A DNA stretch of 64,000 nucleotides from JAIXWP01 sp965247015 (GTDB taxonomy: Bacteria; Bacteroidota; Bacteroidia; Flavobacteriales_D; Sanyastnellaceae). The notes beneath the pieces were generated by a model. The model did no database searches, was not told where the DNA came from, and saw nothing but the letters and a program-made list of their open reading frames with translations. The DNA lies in assembly GCA_965247015.1 (NCBI GenBank), contig CBDFGG010000003.1, positions 248,001 to 312,000 of the forward strand, given 5' to 3'. Numbering within the stretch: the first letter of the stretch is position 1; every line of letters starts with the position of its first letter. Shown piece after piece: positions 54,148 through 61,689 of this stretch. A program made the translations under genes and the position numbers.

Positions 54148-55422
54148 ATGGAATTTCTAATCATACTCATTCTTATACTCCTTAATGGAGTCTTTTCAAT
54201 GAGTGAAATAGCACTTGTTTCTGCTCGTAAAAGCAAACTCGAAAGTGCTGCAAAACGCGGCGATAAAAACGCCAAAATCGCACTAGATACTGCGAATGCA
54301 CCCAATCGATTTTTCTCCACCGTTCAGATAGGCATCACGCTTATCGGCATCCTGACAGGGGTATTTTCTGGAGAAAATATGACCAAAGACCTCTCGGCTT
54401 GGTTTGCCTCATGGGAATCACTTGCAAAATATGCTGATACTCTTGCTGTTTTGGTAGTGGTAGTGATCATCACTTTTCTTTCGTTGGTGCTCGGCGAGCT
54501 TGTTCCAAAGCGTGTTGGTCTTACCAATCCCGAGGCGATTTCTAAAGCGGTTGCTCGCCCGATGCGTGTACTCACTTTGCTCACTTCACCCTTTGTCTGG
54601 TCCCTCACATTTACTTCAGATTTTCTCTTGAAAATAATGCGCGTAAAACCTTCATCCGATTCCAAGATTACGGAAGAAGAAATCAAAGCCATTATCCAAG
54701 AAGGAAAAGAAGTGGGAGAGATCGACGAGATCGAACAGGATATTGTAGAACGTGTATTCAATCTCGGCGACCGTCGTGTGTCCTCGCTCATGACCTACCG
54801 CAAGGATGTCATTCTTATTGATGCACATGCAAAAAAAGAAGAAGTACGTGAAATCGTAAACGATGAAATGCACTCCACATATCCCGTCTACGAAGAAGAG
54901 ACAGATAATTTAATTGGTGTTGTTCAGCTAAAAGATTTATTCCGTCACATTGATGACCCTAATTTTAAAATCATCAATCATATCAAAACACCGCAATACA
55001 TAGCAGAACAGCTATCGGCATACGAAACGCTTACGCATTTCAAAACAAGTGGTGTTCACTTTGGAATTGTGATTGACGAATTTGGACAAATGCAAGGTAT
55101 CGTTACAATGAATGATCTATTAGAAGCATTGGTAGGCGACCCTTCCGAATTCCATGCGGATGAATACACATTCACACACAGAGAAGATGGCTCATGGCTA
55201 GTAGACGGTCAATACCCTCTTGCTGATTTCCTTCGTAGATTTGAGATGGAAGAAATGATTTCAGAATTTCCGTTCAACACCATCAGTGGACTCATTCTAC
55301 ATGAATTGAGATCATTACCAAAAGAAGGACAGAAATTAGATTGGATGAATTTCAGTATTGAAGTAGTCGATATGGATATGGCCAGAATTGACAAGGTATT
55401 GGTGCGATCGAAAATTGATTAA
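54148..55422 (+). CDS. CNNM/CBS-domain membrane protein (HlyC/CorC family)
   Basis: 424 residues. N-terminal CNNM block with four helices (about 1-160, beginning LIILILILLNGVFSMSEIALVSARKSKLESA), a CBS pair (about 205-330), and a C-terminal CorC_HlyC FAD-like domain (about 345-420, SWLVDGQYPLADFLRRFEME). The family has been linked to Mg2+/Co2+ efflux; substrate not certain. 3 nt before the response regulator, so the three form an operon. The upstream box TATTTTCG is only a partial promoter match. Confidence 0.92.
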   Translation: MEFLIILILILLNGVFSMSEIALVSARKSKLESAAKRGDKNAKIALDTANAPNRFFSTVQIGITLIGILTGVFSGENMTKDLSAWFASWESLAKYADTLAVLVVVVIITFLSLVLGELVPKRVGLTNPEAISKAVARPMRVLTLLTSPFVWSLTFTSDFLLKIMRVKPSSDSKITEEEIKAIIQEGKEVGEIDEIEQDIVERVFNLGDRRVSSLMTYRKDVILIDAHAKKEEVREIVNDEMHSTYPVYEEETDNLIGVVQLKDLFRHIDDPNFKIINHIKTPQYIAEQLSAYETLTHFKTSGVHFGIVIDEFGQMQGIVTMNDLLEALVGDPSEFHADEYTFTHREDGSWLVDGQYPLADFLRRFEMEEMISEFPFNTISGLILHELRSLPKEGQKLDWMNFSIEVVDMDMARIDKVLVRSKID

Positions 55423-55425
55423 TGA

Positions 55426-56118
55426 ATGAAGAAAATACTTTTAGTAGAAGACGATGCCAATGTAGTTAGTTTCATCATGAAAGGTTTGACAGAAGAAAAC
55501 TTCAACGTTTCTGTTGCCTTTGATGGAACCACGGGGATTGATATGGCTTCACTAAATGCATTTGACCTTATCATTCTCGATATCATGCTTCCCGGCACCA
55601 ACGGGCTAGATGTCTGCAAAGCGCTTCGAAGCAAGGGAATCAACGCGCCGATTCTATTCCTCACGGCTCTCAATACCAGCGAGAATATCGCACTTGGACT
55701 CAACTCCGGAGCGGATGATTATCTGGCGAAGCCTTTCAAGTTTATTGAACTCGTTGCCCGCATCAACGCGCTCCTTCGCCGCAGTGGTAACGCACAACAT
55801 GATAGCTCCGACGCTCCCCATGTCTTTCAATTCTCCAACCTCACCGTTGATGATCTCGCTAAAAAGGTAGTTCGCAGCGGCGAAGAAATAAACCTCACCG
55901 CAACGGAATACCGACTCCTCCTTCTTCTCTTGAAAAATAAAGGACGCGTGCTGTCACGCGCAGAACTCCTCGAAGGCGCATGGGATATCCACTATAATCT
56001 CTCCACGAATGTGGTGGATGTGTATATAAATTATTTAAGAAAAAAAATGGATACGCACTTCGAGCCGAAGCTTATTCATACCATCATAGGAATGGGTTAT
56101 GTGATGAAAGAAGCATGA
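55426..56118 (+). CDS. OmpR/PhoB-family response regulator
   Basis: 230 residues: receiver with acidic Asp9/Asp10, phospho-site Asp52 (ILDIMLPG) and Lys102 (YLAKPFK), then a winged-helix Trans_reg_C domain (about 130-228, ending VYINYLRKKMD and IGMGYVMKEA). Cognate kinase follows with a 4-nt overlap. Because it sits behind a CNNM transporter, a cation or envelope stress cue is plausible but inferred. Confidence 0.95.
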   Translation: MKKILLVEDDANVVSFIMKGLTEENFNVSVAFDGTTGIDMASLNAFDLIILDIMLPGTNGLDVCKALRSKGINAPILFLTALNTSENIALGLNSGADDYLAKPFKFIELVARINALLRRSGNAQHDSSDAPHVFQFSNLTVDDLAKKVVRSGEEINLTATEYRLLLLLLKNKGRVLSRAELLEGAWDIHYNLSTNVVDVYINYLRKKMDTHFEPKLIHTIIGMGYVMKEA

Positions 56119-57491
56119 AGACAAAACAGAAAATCGCACTCTACCTCATCAGCACCAATGTGGCGCTGCTCCTCATTTTCGGGGCGAGTATCTATTATTT
56201 TCTGTACACCTATTCTTACAACGACTTTTACAAAAGACTTGAAGCACGTGCAAGTATTTCGTCCCAATATAATTTTTCTTCAGATGATCTCAATGCAGAG
56301 TCGCTAAAAGCGGTTCGCGAGAAGCACCTAGAACGACTGCTCGATGAAAAAGAATATATCATCGAATTGACTGATGATCCCGGCTCAGAAAAAAAAGCCA
56401 TCGATCAAGGACTTCCCAGTTCCTTGATTCAAGAAATTAAATCAACCGGCGGAGGAAAGCTTCAAATCAATGATACTTTCTATGCTGGTCGACTCGGCAC
56501 ATACCAACAAAAGCAATATATCGTTGCTATCTCAGCAAGAAACTACTATGCTTCACATCACTTGCTATTCTTGCGAAATAGCATACTCATCGCCATCGTT
56601 CTAATTATCATTATCAATGTTTATTTGAGCTTTTATTTCTCAAAACATTTCTTTGATCCTGTAAAAAAAATTACAGAAAAAGTAAAAGAAATTAGTTCTG
56701 AAAACATCTATCAGCGCATCGAAGAACGAAATGATGACAATGAAATCAGTCAGCTCATTTCTACCTTCAACAATCTGCTTAATCGACTTGAAACGGCCTT
56801 CGAAACACAACGAGGTTTTATCAGCAACGCATCGCATGAATTCGGCACGCCCCTCACCTTCATCATGGGAGAAGCAGAGGTGATGCTTAAAAAAGAACGC
56901 ACTCCAGAGGAATATCAGAAATCTCTCAAATCGATTTTAAGTCAAGCCGAACGACTCAATCAAATCACGCAATCACTCCTATTCCTTGCACAAACAGGCT
57001 ATAAAAATAAGAGCATTCATTTTGAAATTTTGCGCACAGATGAATTGATTTGGCAAGCAAAAGAAATAGTCGACACCCTCCATCCAAGAAATCAATTATT
57101 AATTGATTTTAATTTACTTCCAGAAAATCCTATCAAATTAAAAATTAAAGGCAGTCGTCAACTACTGTCCTTGGCATTGGTAAATGTGCTTTCCAACGCA
57201 TGTAAATACGGTAATCATAAATCGTCGTTTGTCAGCCTTGCATCGAGCGACAATCATGTCATTATTATTATAAAAGATCAAGGAATCGGAATCCCAACTG
57301 CAGAGTTGCAATTCATCTATGATCCGTTCTTCCGAGCTTCAAATACGCATTCCTATGAAGGATATGGCATTGGTCTGCCTTTGACTCGCAACATTCTCAG
57401 ACTTCATAATGGTTCTATTCAAGTTTTCTCAAAAGAAAATGAAGGAACCACGGTCGAAATTAAAATACCATTAGCGTTTATAGAGCAATAA
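56115..57491 (+). CDS. HAMP-type sensor histidine kinase
   Basis: 458 residues. Two helices (about 8-30 and 155-177) bracket a ~120-residue periplasmic sensor; HAMP-like linker about 180-232; HisKA with phospho-His241 in NASHEFGTPLTF; HATPase with N-box VLSNACKYGN, G1 DQGIGIP and G2 GYGIGLPL. The H-box reads HEFGTP rather than the usual HELRTP, which replaces the conserved Leu-Arg with Phe-Gly. Pair with the regulator just upstream. Confidence 0.93.
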   Translation: MKTKQKIALYLISTNVALLLIFGASIYYFLYTYSYNDFYKRLEARASISSQYNFSSDDLNAESLKAVREKHLERLLDEKEYIIELTDDPGSEKKAIDQGLPSSLIQEIKSTGGGKLQINDTFYAGRLGTYQQKQYIVAISARNYYASHHLLFLRNSILIAIVLIIIINVYLSFYFSKHFFDPVKKITEKVKEISSENIYQRIEERNDDNEISQLISTFNNLLNRLETAFETQRGFISNASHEFGTPLTFIMGEAEVMLKKERTPEEYQKSLKSILSQAERLNQITQSLLFLAQTGYKNKSIHFEILRTDELIWQAKEIVDTLHPRNQLLIDFNLLPENPIKLKIKGSRQLLSLALVNVLSNACKYGNHKSSFVSLASSDNHVIIIIKDQGIGIPTAELQFIYDPFFRASNTHSYEGYGIGLPLTRNILRLHNGSIQVFSKENEGTTVEIKIPLAFIEQ

Positions 57492-57551
57492 TGAGTAATT
57501 CTAATGAGATTCTAATCCCATCCTCATAGCCTTCTAAACCCAGTCTATTAC

Positions 57552-57571
57552 CCTTGTTACGCAAAACAAGG
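57552..57571 (+). promoter_or_regulatory. Hairpin immediately before the Usp-like gene
   Basis: CCTTGTT (57552-57558) / AACAAGG (57565-57571), perfect 7-bp stem with a 6-base loop, ending 3 nt before the ATG at 57575. It would place the initiation region next to a folded structure; a regulatory role is inference. Confidence 0.3.
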
Positions 57572-57574
57572 CGT

Positions 57575-58051
57575 ATGGAAAAAACGATTCTCATTCCCAC
57601 GGATTTTAGTGTGGAATCTCTCAATACATTGAAGGTTGCGCTTAGCGAAGACGACCACACACAAATGCACATTGTTTTGATGTGTGGTGAATACCTAAAC
57701 GACTCCATCACCGATCTACTATTCTATTCTCCCGAGAGAAGTTTGACCAAACTCCTTACGCCAGAATTCAATGAAGCCATTTCCATTTTAAAAAATCGTT
57801 TTGAGAAAAAAATTCTCTCCCTTAAAGTAGAATTATTTCACGGAGCTACTTCTCAAGCCCTGCGCAATTTTATGCATGCACGAAACGTGCAGCACGTATT
57901 TATTCCGAGAAACTATGAATTGCGATACCAAAGGAACCTATTCGACATAGTGCCTTATCTAAAAGACACCCATGCTCACATTTTCGAAACGCAATGGGAG
58001 TCGAATGTCTCCAATTCAAAAGGCGATCATTTAAACGCCTTATTTAATTAA
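57575..58051 (+). CDS. Universal-stress-protein-like protein
   Basis: 158 residues. The start EKTILIPTDFSVESLNTLKVAL matches the Usp fold beginning, and strand HIVLMCGEYLND fits the second strand. The nucleotide-binding GxxG..G(S/T) signature of ATP-binding Usp proteins is not visible near the end (HVFIPRNYELRYQRNLFD instead), so it may not bind ATP. The frame reaches a TTG at 57554; ATG 57575 is preferred because it yields the MEKTILIPTDFS start. Followed 47 bp later by the SulP transporter gene. Confidence 0.75.
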   Translation: MEKTILIPTDFSVESLNTLKVALSEDDHTQMHIVLMCGEYLNDSITDLLFYSPERSLTKLLTPEFNEAISILKNRFEKKILSLKVELFHGATSQALRNFMHARNVQHVFIPRNYELRYQRNLFDIVPYLKDTHAHIFETQWESNVSNSKGDHLNALFN

Positions 58052-58098
58052 TACCACCTCTTCAATCTCACTACACCGACCACTACTATCACTACTTC

Positions 58099-59475
58099 AT
58101 GAAAACCTCTGCCACACCAACTACCATTGCGGGAAGACTAAAATTATTCTTCACCTTCTTCGATTCTCGATGGGAAGATTTGACCAAAGATTCTTGGGCA
58201 AAAACCGTCTACAGTGATTTCAGTGCAGGATTGATAGTAGCCATGACCGCTATCCCTATGGCCATGGGATTTGCGATTGCAATGGGAATGCGTCCAGAAC
58301 ATGGGATCATTGCGGGTGCTCTTGCCTGTGTGGTAGGTAGAACGTTTGGTGGATCAAAGTATCAAGTATACGGCCCCACCGCGGCATTTATTCCTGTTAT
58401 AGCAGCACTCATTTCGAAATACGGTGTTGCAGGAGGCGGAACATTCGAAGAGGCTCACGGATTTCTTGTCCTTGTCTCTCTCCTTGCAGGTATTGTGTTA
58501 ATCATTCTTGGAATCTACGGGGCAGGAAAATATGCCAAACTAGTTCCGAATTCTATCATCGTCGGTTTCACCATCGGCATTGCAGTGGCTATTGCACTCA
58601 CCAATTTTAAAGATATTCTTGGATTAAAAAGCTTCGGAATGCTTTTCGGTTCTGAGGCGGGTTTCATGAACAAACTAAGTTCTGCCTTCAGCAATCTTGG
58701 ACTCATAAATGGTTGGGCAATCCTCATCGGTGTAATGACCTTTGTCATCACCAAAGGCCTCCTTCGTATCTCGATTTTTATCCCAGGACCCGTCATCGCA
58801 ATGGCTACAGCAACCATACTTTCAGCAACACTGCTTTCAGATAAAAATATTATTCTGGTAAAAGATTTATTCGGAAGTATCCCCAATAATTTCTTCGTTT
58901 TTACTCCGCCATCCATGCCTAATGTCACTGCTTCCGTAATTCTCGACATCTTTTATTTCGTTGGAGCAATCGTCTTTGTTTCCGGAGTTGAAAGTATTTT
59001 GTGTTCTTCGATGGCAGATAAATTGGCGCAGAATAAAAAGACTTTATTCAATCCTGACAAAGAATTCTTTGGTCAAGGAATGGTACAAATTATCACTCCC
59101 CTTGTTCAGGGCTTTCCATGCACCGGAGCATTAGCTCGCACTGCTACTAGCATTAAGGCAGGAGCCAAAACACCCCTCGCAGGCTACTTCAAAGCGGTGC
59201 TCAAATTATCAATGGCATTTTATCTCGCACAATATCTTGAGTTGATCCCAATGGCTTGCATTGGAGGTATTCTTGTTTGGGTGGCTTCAAATATGATCAA
59301 ACCCGCAGAGATTCGTGAGATAAAACATCTTGGCAAATTCGAATTTTCAATGATGATATTCACTGCTGTTATGGTACCTATGACGGACTTCCTTACAGGA
59401 GTGCTATCAGCTCTAGTGATATACTTCGTAGTTCAAAAATTCTTCAAGAAAAAAGACGCGAAAGCATACGCCTAA
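58099..59475 (+). CDS. SulP family anion transporter lacking the STAS domain
   Basis: 458 residues. About twelve membrane helices. N-terminal SulP signature TVYSDFSAGLIVAMTAIPMAMGFAIAMG and the later QGFPCTGALARTATSIKAGAKTP are intact. The protein ends at VQKFFKKKDAKAYA, so the cytosolic STAS regulatory domain (about 100 residues) seen in most SulP transporters is absent; no leftover STAS frame follows. Anion (sulfate, bicarbonate or other) not determinable. Next to a Usp-like protein gene upstream, on the same strand. Confidence 0.93.
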   Translation: MKTSATPTTIAGRLKLFFTFFDSRWEDLTKDSWAKTVYSDFSAGLIVAMTAIPMAMGFAIAMGMRPEHGIIAGALACVVGRTFGGSKYQVYGPTAAFIPVIAALISKYGVAGGGTFEEAHGFLVLVSLLAGIVLIILGIYGAGKYAKLVPNSIIVGFTIGIAVAIALTNFKDILGLKSFGMLFGSEAGFMNKLSSAFSNLGLINGWAILIGVMTFVITKGLLRISIFIPGPVIAMATATILSATLLSDKNIILVKDLFGSIPNNFFVFTPPSMPNVTASVILDIFYFVGAIVFVSGVESILCSSMADKLAQNKKTLFNPDKEFFGQGMVQIITPLVQGFPCTGALARTATSIKAGAKTPLAGYFKAVLKLSMAFYLAQYLELIPMACIGGILVWVASNMIKPAEIREIKHLGKFEFSMMIFTAVMVPMTDFLTGVLSALVIYFVVQKFFKKKDAKAYA

Positions 59476-59482
59476 ATACACC

Positions 59483-59507
59483 GCTGTCGAATTAAGGTAC
59501 CGACAGC
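59483..59507 (+). other. Hairpin after sulP
   Basis: GCTGTCG (59483-59489) / CGACAGC (59501-59507) with an 11-base loop, 8 nt after the SulP stop. No T-run follows, so termination is uncertain. Confidence 0.3.
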
Positions 59508-59557
59508 AAACTAGAGTTATAGTGGTGAGAAGGTGCGATGAGTATAATCCCTCAGGA

Positions 59558-59586
59558 TTTGCTCTCGCGCCTTTTCTGTATTTTCG
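59558..59586 (+). promoter_or_regulatory. Possible promoter of the YdcF-type gene (TTTG-N17-TATTTTCG)
   Basis: TTTG (59558-59561) and TATTTTCG (59579-59586, 7/8 match). The box ends only 4 nt before the ATG at 59591, so the transcript would be almost leaderless. Confidence 0.3.
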
Positions 59587-59590
59587 CCCT

Positions 59591-60217
59591 ATGATAAAGA
59601 AACTTTGGTCGAAGCGCATCGTGCGTATACTCACCTATTTCCTCGCTGTATGCATTCTACTATTCGCATTCCGCGGTCCTATTTTGCGCAGCATGGGCAG
59701 ATATCTTGTGGCGCAAGATGCTTGGGAACCCACGCAATTAGTGGTAGTATTAGGTGGTAATAGCTACGAACGTGGATTGGCCGCAGTAGATATCGCACAA
59801 CAACATCCCGAAGTGAAATTTCTAGCTACCGGTGGCAATCGTCCGATGCAAATCTTAGCGCTCGACACTTCAATGTTTGAGGCAGAACTTACACGACATT
59901 GGATGGTGAAAAAAGGAGTGGATCCATCACGCATCGACATCCTCACCAGCGCTACAAGCACCGGTGAAGAAGCAGATGAAGTGTTGACTTTTTGTAAAAA
60001 ATACAATATCTCCCACGTTACCATCGTCAGCAGCACCTATCACCTTCGCCGCGTCAAATGGATCTTTCATGATCTTTTTGAAGAAAATGGAATCACTACA
60101 AAATACTACGCTGCGAATTCCGAAGGTTTTACACCAGACACTTGGTGGCAAAATGAAGAAGGCCTCATCGTCACCAATAATGAATACGTGAAGCTTTTAT
60201 ATTATATGGTCAAATAA
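59591..60217 (+). CDS. YdcF/SanA-type DUF218 protein
   Basis: 208 residues. One N-terminal helix (about 10-30) then a DUF218 domain: VVLGGNSYERGLAAVDIAQ, FLATGGNRP, ILTSATSTGEEADEVLTF and IVSSTYHLRRVKWIF (conserved His-Arg pair). Members act in envelope or vancomycin-permeability phenotypes; the enzymatic reaction is unsettled. The frame extends to 59522; ATG 59591 (MIKKLWSKRIVRIL) gives the right positive head. Stops two bases from the convergent porin gene. Confidence 0.85.
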   Translation: MIKKLWSKRIVRILTYFLAVCILLFAFRGPILRSMGRYLVAQDAWEPTQLVVVLGGNSYERGLAAVDIAQQHPEVKFLATGGNRPMQILALDTSMFEAELTRHWMVKKGVDPSRIDILTSATSTGEEADEVLTFCKKYNISHVTIVSSTYHLRRVKWIFHDLFEENGITTKYYAANSEGFTPDTWWQNEEGLIVTNNEYVKLLYYMVK

Positions 60218-60219
60218 AA

Positions 60220-61314
60220 TTAGTCGATGAAAATAGAAATCGACGCAACTGCGTAGACATTATCATTCACGTAATCATCACCACGGCGATACTCTTTTCC
60301 TTGAGAGCGTAGCCAACGCGTTTCCATGCGGCATGCAATGCGCTTGCTCGGTTTAAAATCAAAATTGACAGAAGAACCTTGCGTTACAAATCCATCGTCA
60401 TCTCTTGATGGCACGACTACTTGATTTTTATCCTCATAGAATTCTCCCCTTACAGCAACCGCCCACTTATCTGACATTTGATAGCGAACAATCACTACGG
60501 GAGTGTACCACAATTGATAAAAATCGCTATCCTTTAATTCTTGTTGTCCCCCAACGTCAATAGCAGCAGTCAATCCCAAGCGTTCTGTCAATTGAAATTG
60601 TCCATAGAGGTTACTGAAATATCTCATACGACGATTTGAATCAGGTAGGTCAGAACCCGCATAGGTGGCCCATCCGACAGTTGTCTTCTTTGATGGTGTG
60701 TACTTCAAAAGCGTTGAAATGCTTGGTCTATTATTGCCTGTAGATTTCACAATGCGTTGCCATCCATTCGTTACCATAGCCATCGCTTCCCACTTTTCGT
60801 TGGGTTGATAAGTAATCTTTCCACCCGACATATAATATGGACTGTATTCAGCCATGAAAGAGCGAGTGAGCGTCCAGTTGTCGAAGGACACGATAGATTC
60901 AAATCCGATGTGCGAATTAAATATCCCTGCATCAAGCCACCAGGTGTTTTTTTTATTCAAAGCGATTCCGACATTCGCTTCCATCACATTACGAAACAAA
61001 CTTTCATCCGGTGTGGTGCTATAATTTAAAATGGGATAAAGTCCCGCTTGCAGCGCTACATTTCCGCGATACTTCGCGTGTTTCAAATTTGCCTTAATCA
61101 TCGCATGATTCAGCCCCATTTCATTGTGGCGCGTATAGTTTACACCTTGATAGTAGAGATATCGTTCGTCAGGTTGGTTTGCAGAGTATGCATAGAAAGC
61201 CTCAGCAAAGGCTGACCAGTTGATAGTGGGATCACCTGACCATGCAGAATCACTTTGAGCATTTGAAAAAATCGAAATAAATCCGATGAAGAGAGATAGT
61301 ATATTTTTTTTCAT
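60220..61314 (-). CDS. Outer-membrane beta-barrel protein (porin-like)
   Basis: 364 residues. Signal peptide about 1-19 (ends IFSNAQ). The mature part has alternating amphipathic strands (NVALQAGLYPILNY, TWWLDAGIFNSHIGF, WAVAVRGEFYEDKN) and ends in a strand with hydrophobic last residues (YAVASISIFID), typical of a barrel of the BBP2 or OprP-like type. Family exactness is uncertain. A TAGTTTTG box lies 31 nt upstream. The region upstream holds no other gene, only the heptamer element starting at 61407. Confidence 0.85.
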   Translation of the reverse strand: MKKNILSLFIGFISIFSNAQSDSAWSGDPTINWSAFAEAFYAYSANQPDERYLYYQGVNYTRHNEMGLNHAMIKANLKHAKYRGNVALQAGLYPILNYSTTPDESLFRNVMEANVGIALNKKNTWWLDAGIFNSHIGFESIVSFDNWTLTRSFMAEYSPYYMSGGKITYQPNEKWEAMAMVTNGWQRIVKSTGNNRPSISTLLKYTPSKKTTVGWATYAGSDLPDSNRRMRYFSNLYGQFQLTERLGLTAAIDVGGQQELKDSDFYQLWYTPVVIVRYQMSDKWAVAVRGEFYEDKNQVVVPSRDDDGFVTQGSSVNFDFKPSKRIACRMETRWLRSQGKEYRRGDDYVNDNVYAVASISIFID

Positions 61315-61344
61315 AAAAAGGTTAAGGTTTAATCATTGACTTCG

Positions 61345-61352
61345 CAAAACTA
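61345..61352 (-). promoter_or_regulatory. Porin gene promoter -7 box (TAGTTTTG)
   Basis: Perfect TAnnTTTG match on the minus strand, 30 bp before the ATG at 61314. No TTTG at -33. It lies outside the heptamer element, which starts at about 61407. Confidence 0.45.
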
Positions 61353-61533
61353 ATAAACCTCCCATCCCCACCTCCATCATTCCGAAATAATCGAAAACCA
61401 CGCGTAGAGACAAATGACAAGTGACAAATGACAAATAAAGTGACTAGATACTAGTGACGAGTGACTAGAGACAAATGACAAATGACAAATAAAGTGACTA
61501 GATACTAGTGACTAGATACTAGAGTAGTTACTA

Positions 61534-61580
61534 GAAATATAGTGAAACAGTCCTAAGCAGGCTCTGTATCTCTATCTCAT
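61534..61580 (-). repeat. 47-bp core of element A (opposite orientation to B)
   Basis: Reverse complement of this core matches core B (63224-63270) at 37 of 47 aligned positions with no gap; most differences are transitions. The central hairpin-like block (AGTCC and GGCT) is conserved. Nothing in it resembles a promoter or gene. Confidence 0.85.
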
Positions 61581-61631
61581 TAGTCACTACTCTAGTCACT
61601 AGTCACTAGTCACTAGTATCTGAGTTAGTCG

Positions 61632-61663
61632 TTTGCAATTTGTCATTGTTTGCAGTATCTTTG
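61632..61663 (+). promoter_or_regulatory. Promoter at right end of element A (TTTG-N20-TATCTTTG)
   Basis: TTTG (61632-61635), 20 bp, TATCTTTG (61656-61663): a full Bacteroidota-type promoter, 26 bp before the cargo gene ATG. The last 26 bases of the promoter region (61639-61664) are identical to element B. Confidence 0.7.
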
Positions 61664-61689
61664 ATAGAAAGCTAATCTCTTTATTCGAA

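Larger units (their letters stand above)
61407..61667. repeat. Heptamer-repeat element, copy A (inverted arms around a 47-bp core)
   Basis: This fills most of the 375-bp gap between the porin and the T9SS cargo gene. The left arm (61407-61533) is a run of degenerate 7-bp units such as GTGACTA, GATACTA, GTGACGA and ATGACAA; part of it is duplicated with a 61-bp period (61407-61458 and 61468-61512). The right arm (61581-61642) is the inverse: TAGTCAC (61593-61613, three perfect copies) and TAGTATC. Exactly flanking the core are the inverted 12-mers GAGTAGTTACTA and TAGTCACTACTC. Core 61534-61580. Its 3' end is a promoter (61632-61663). Confidence 0.9.

Noticed and set aside
59476..59590. Missing STAS domain of SulP due to a frameshift
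   Set aside because: The 115 bp to the next start are too short for a STAS domain and show no similar residues in any frame.
61407..61667. CRISPR-like appearance of repeated short units
   Set aside because: Units are 7 bp and contiguous without unique 30-bp spacers; no cas genes are present.
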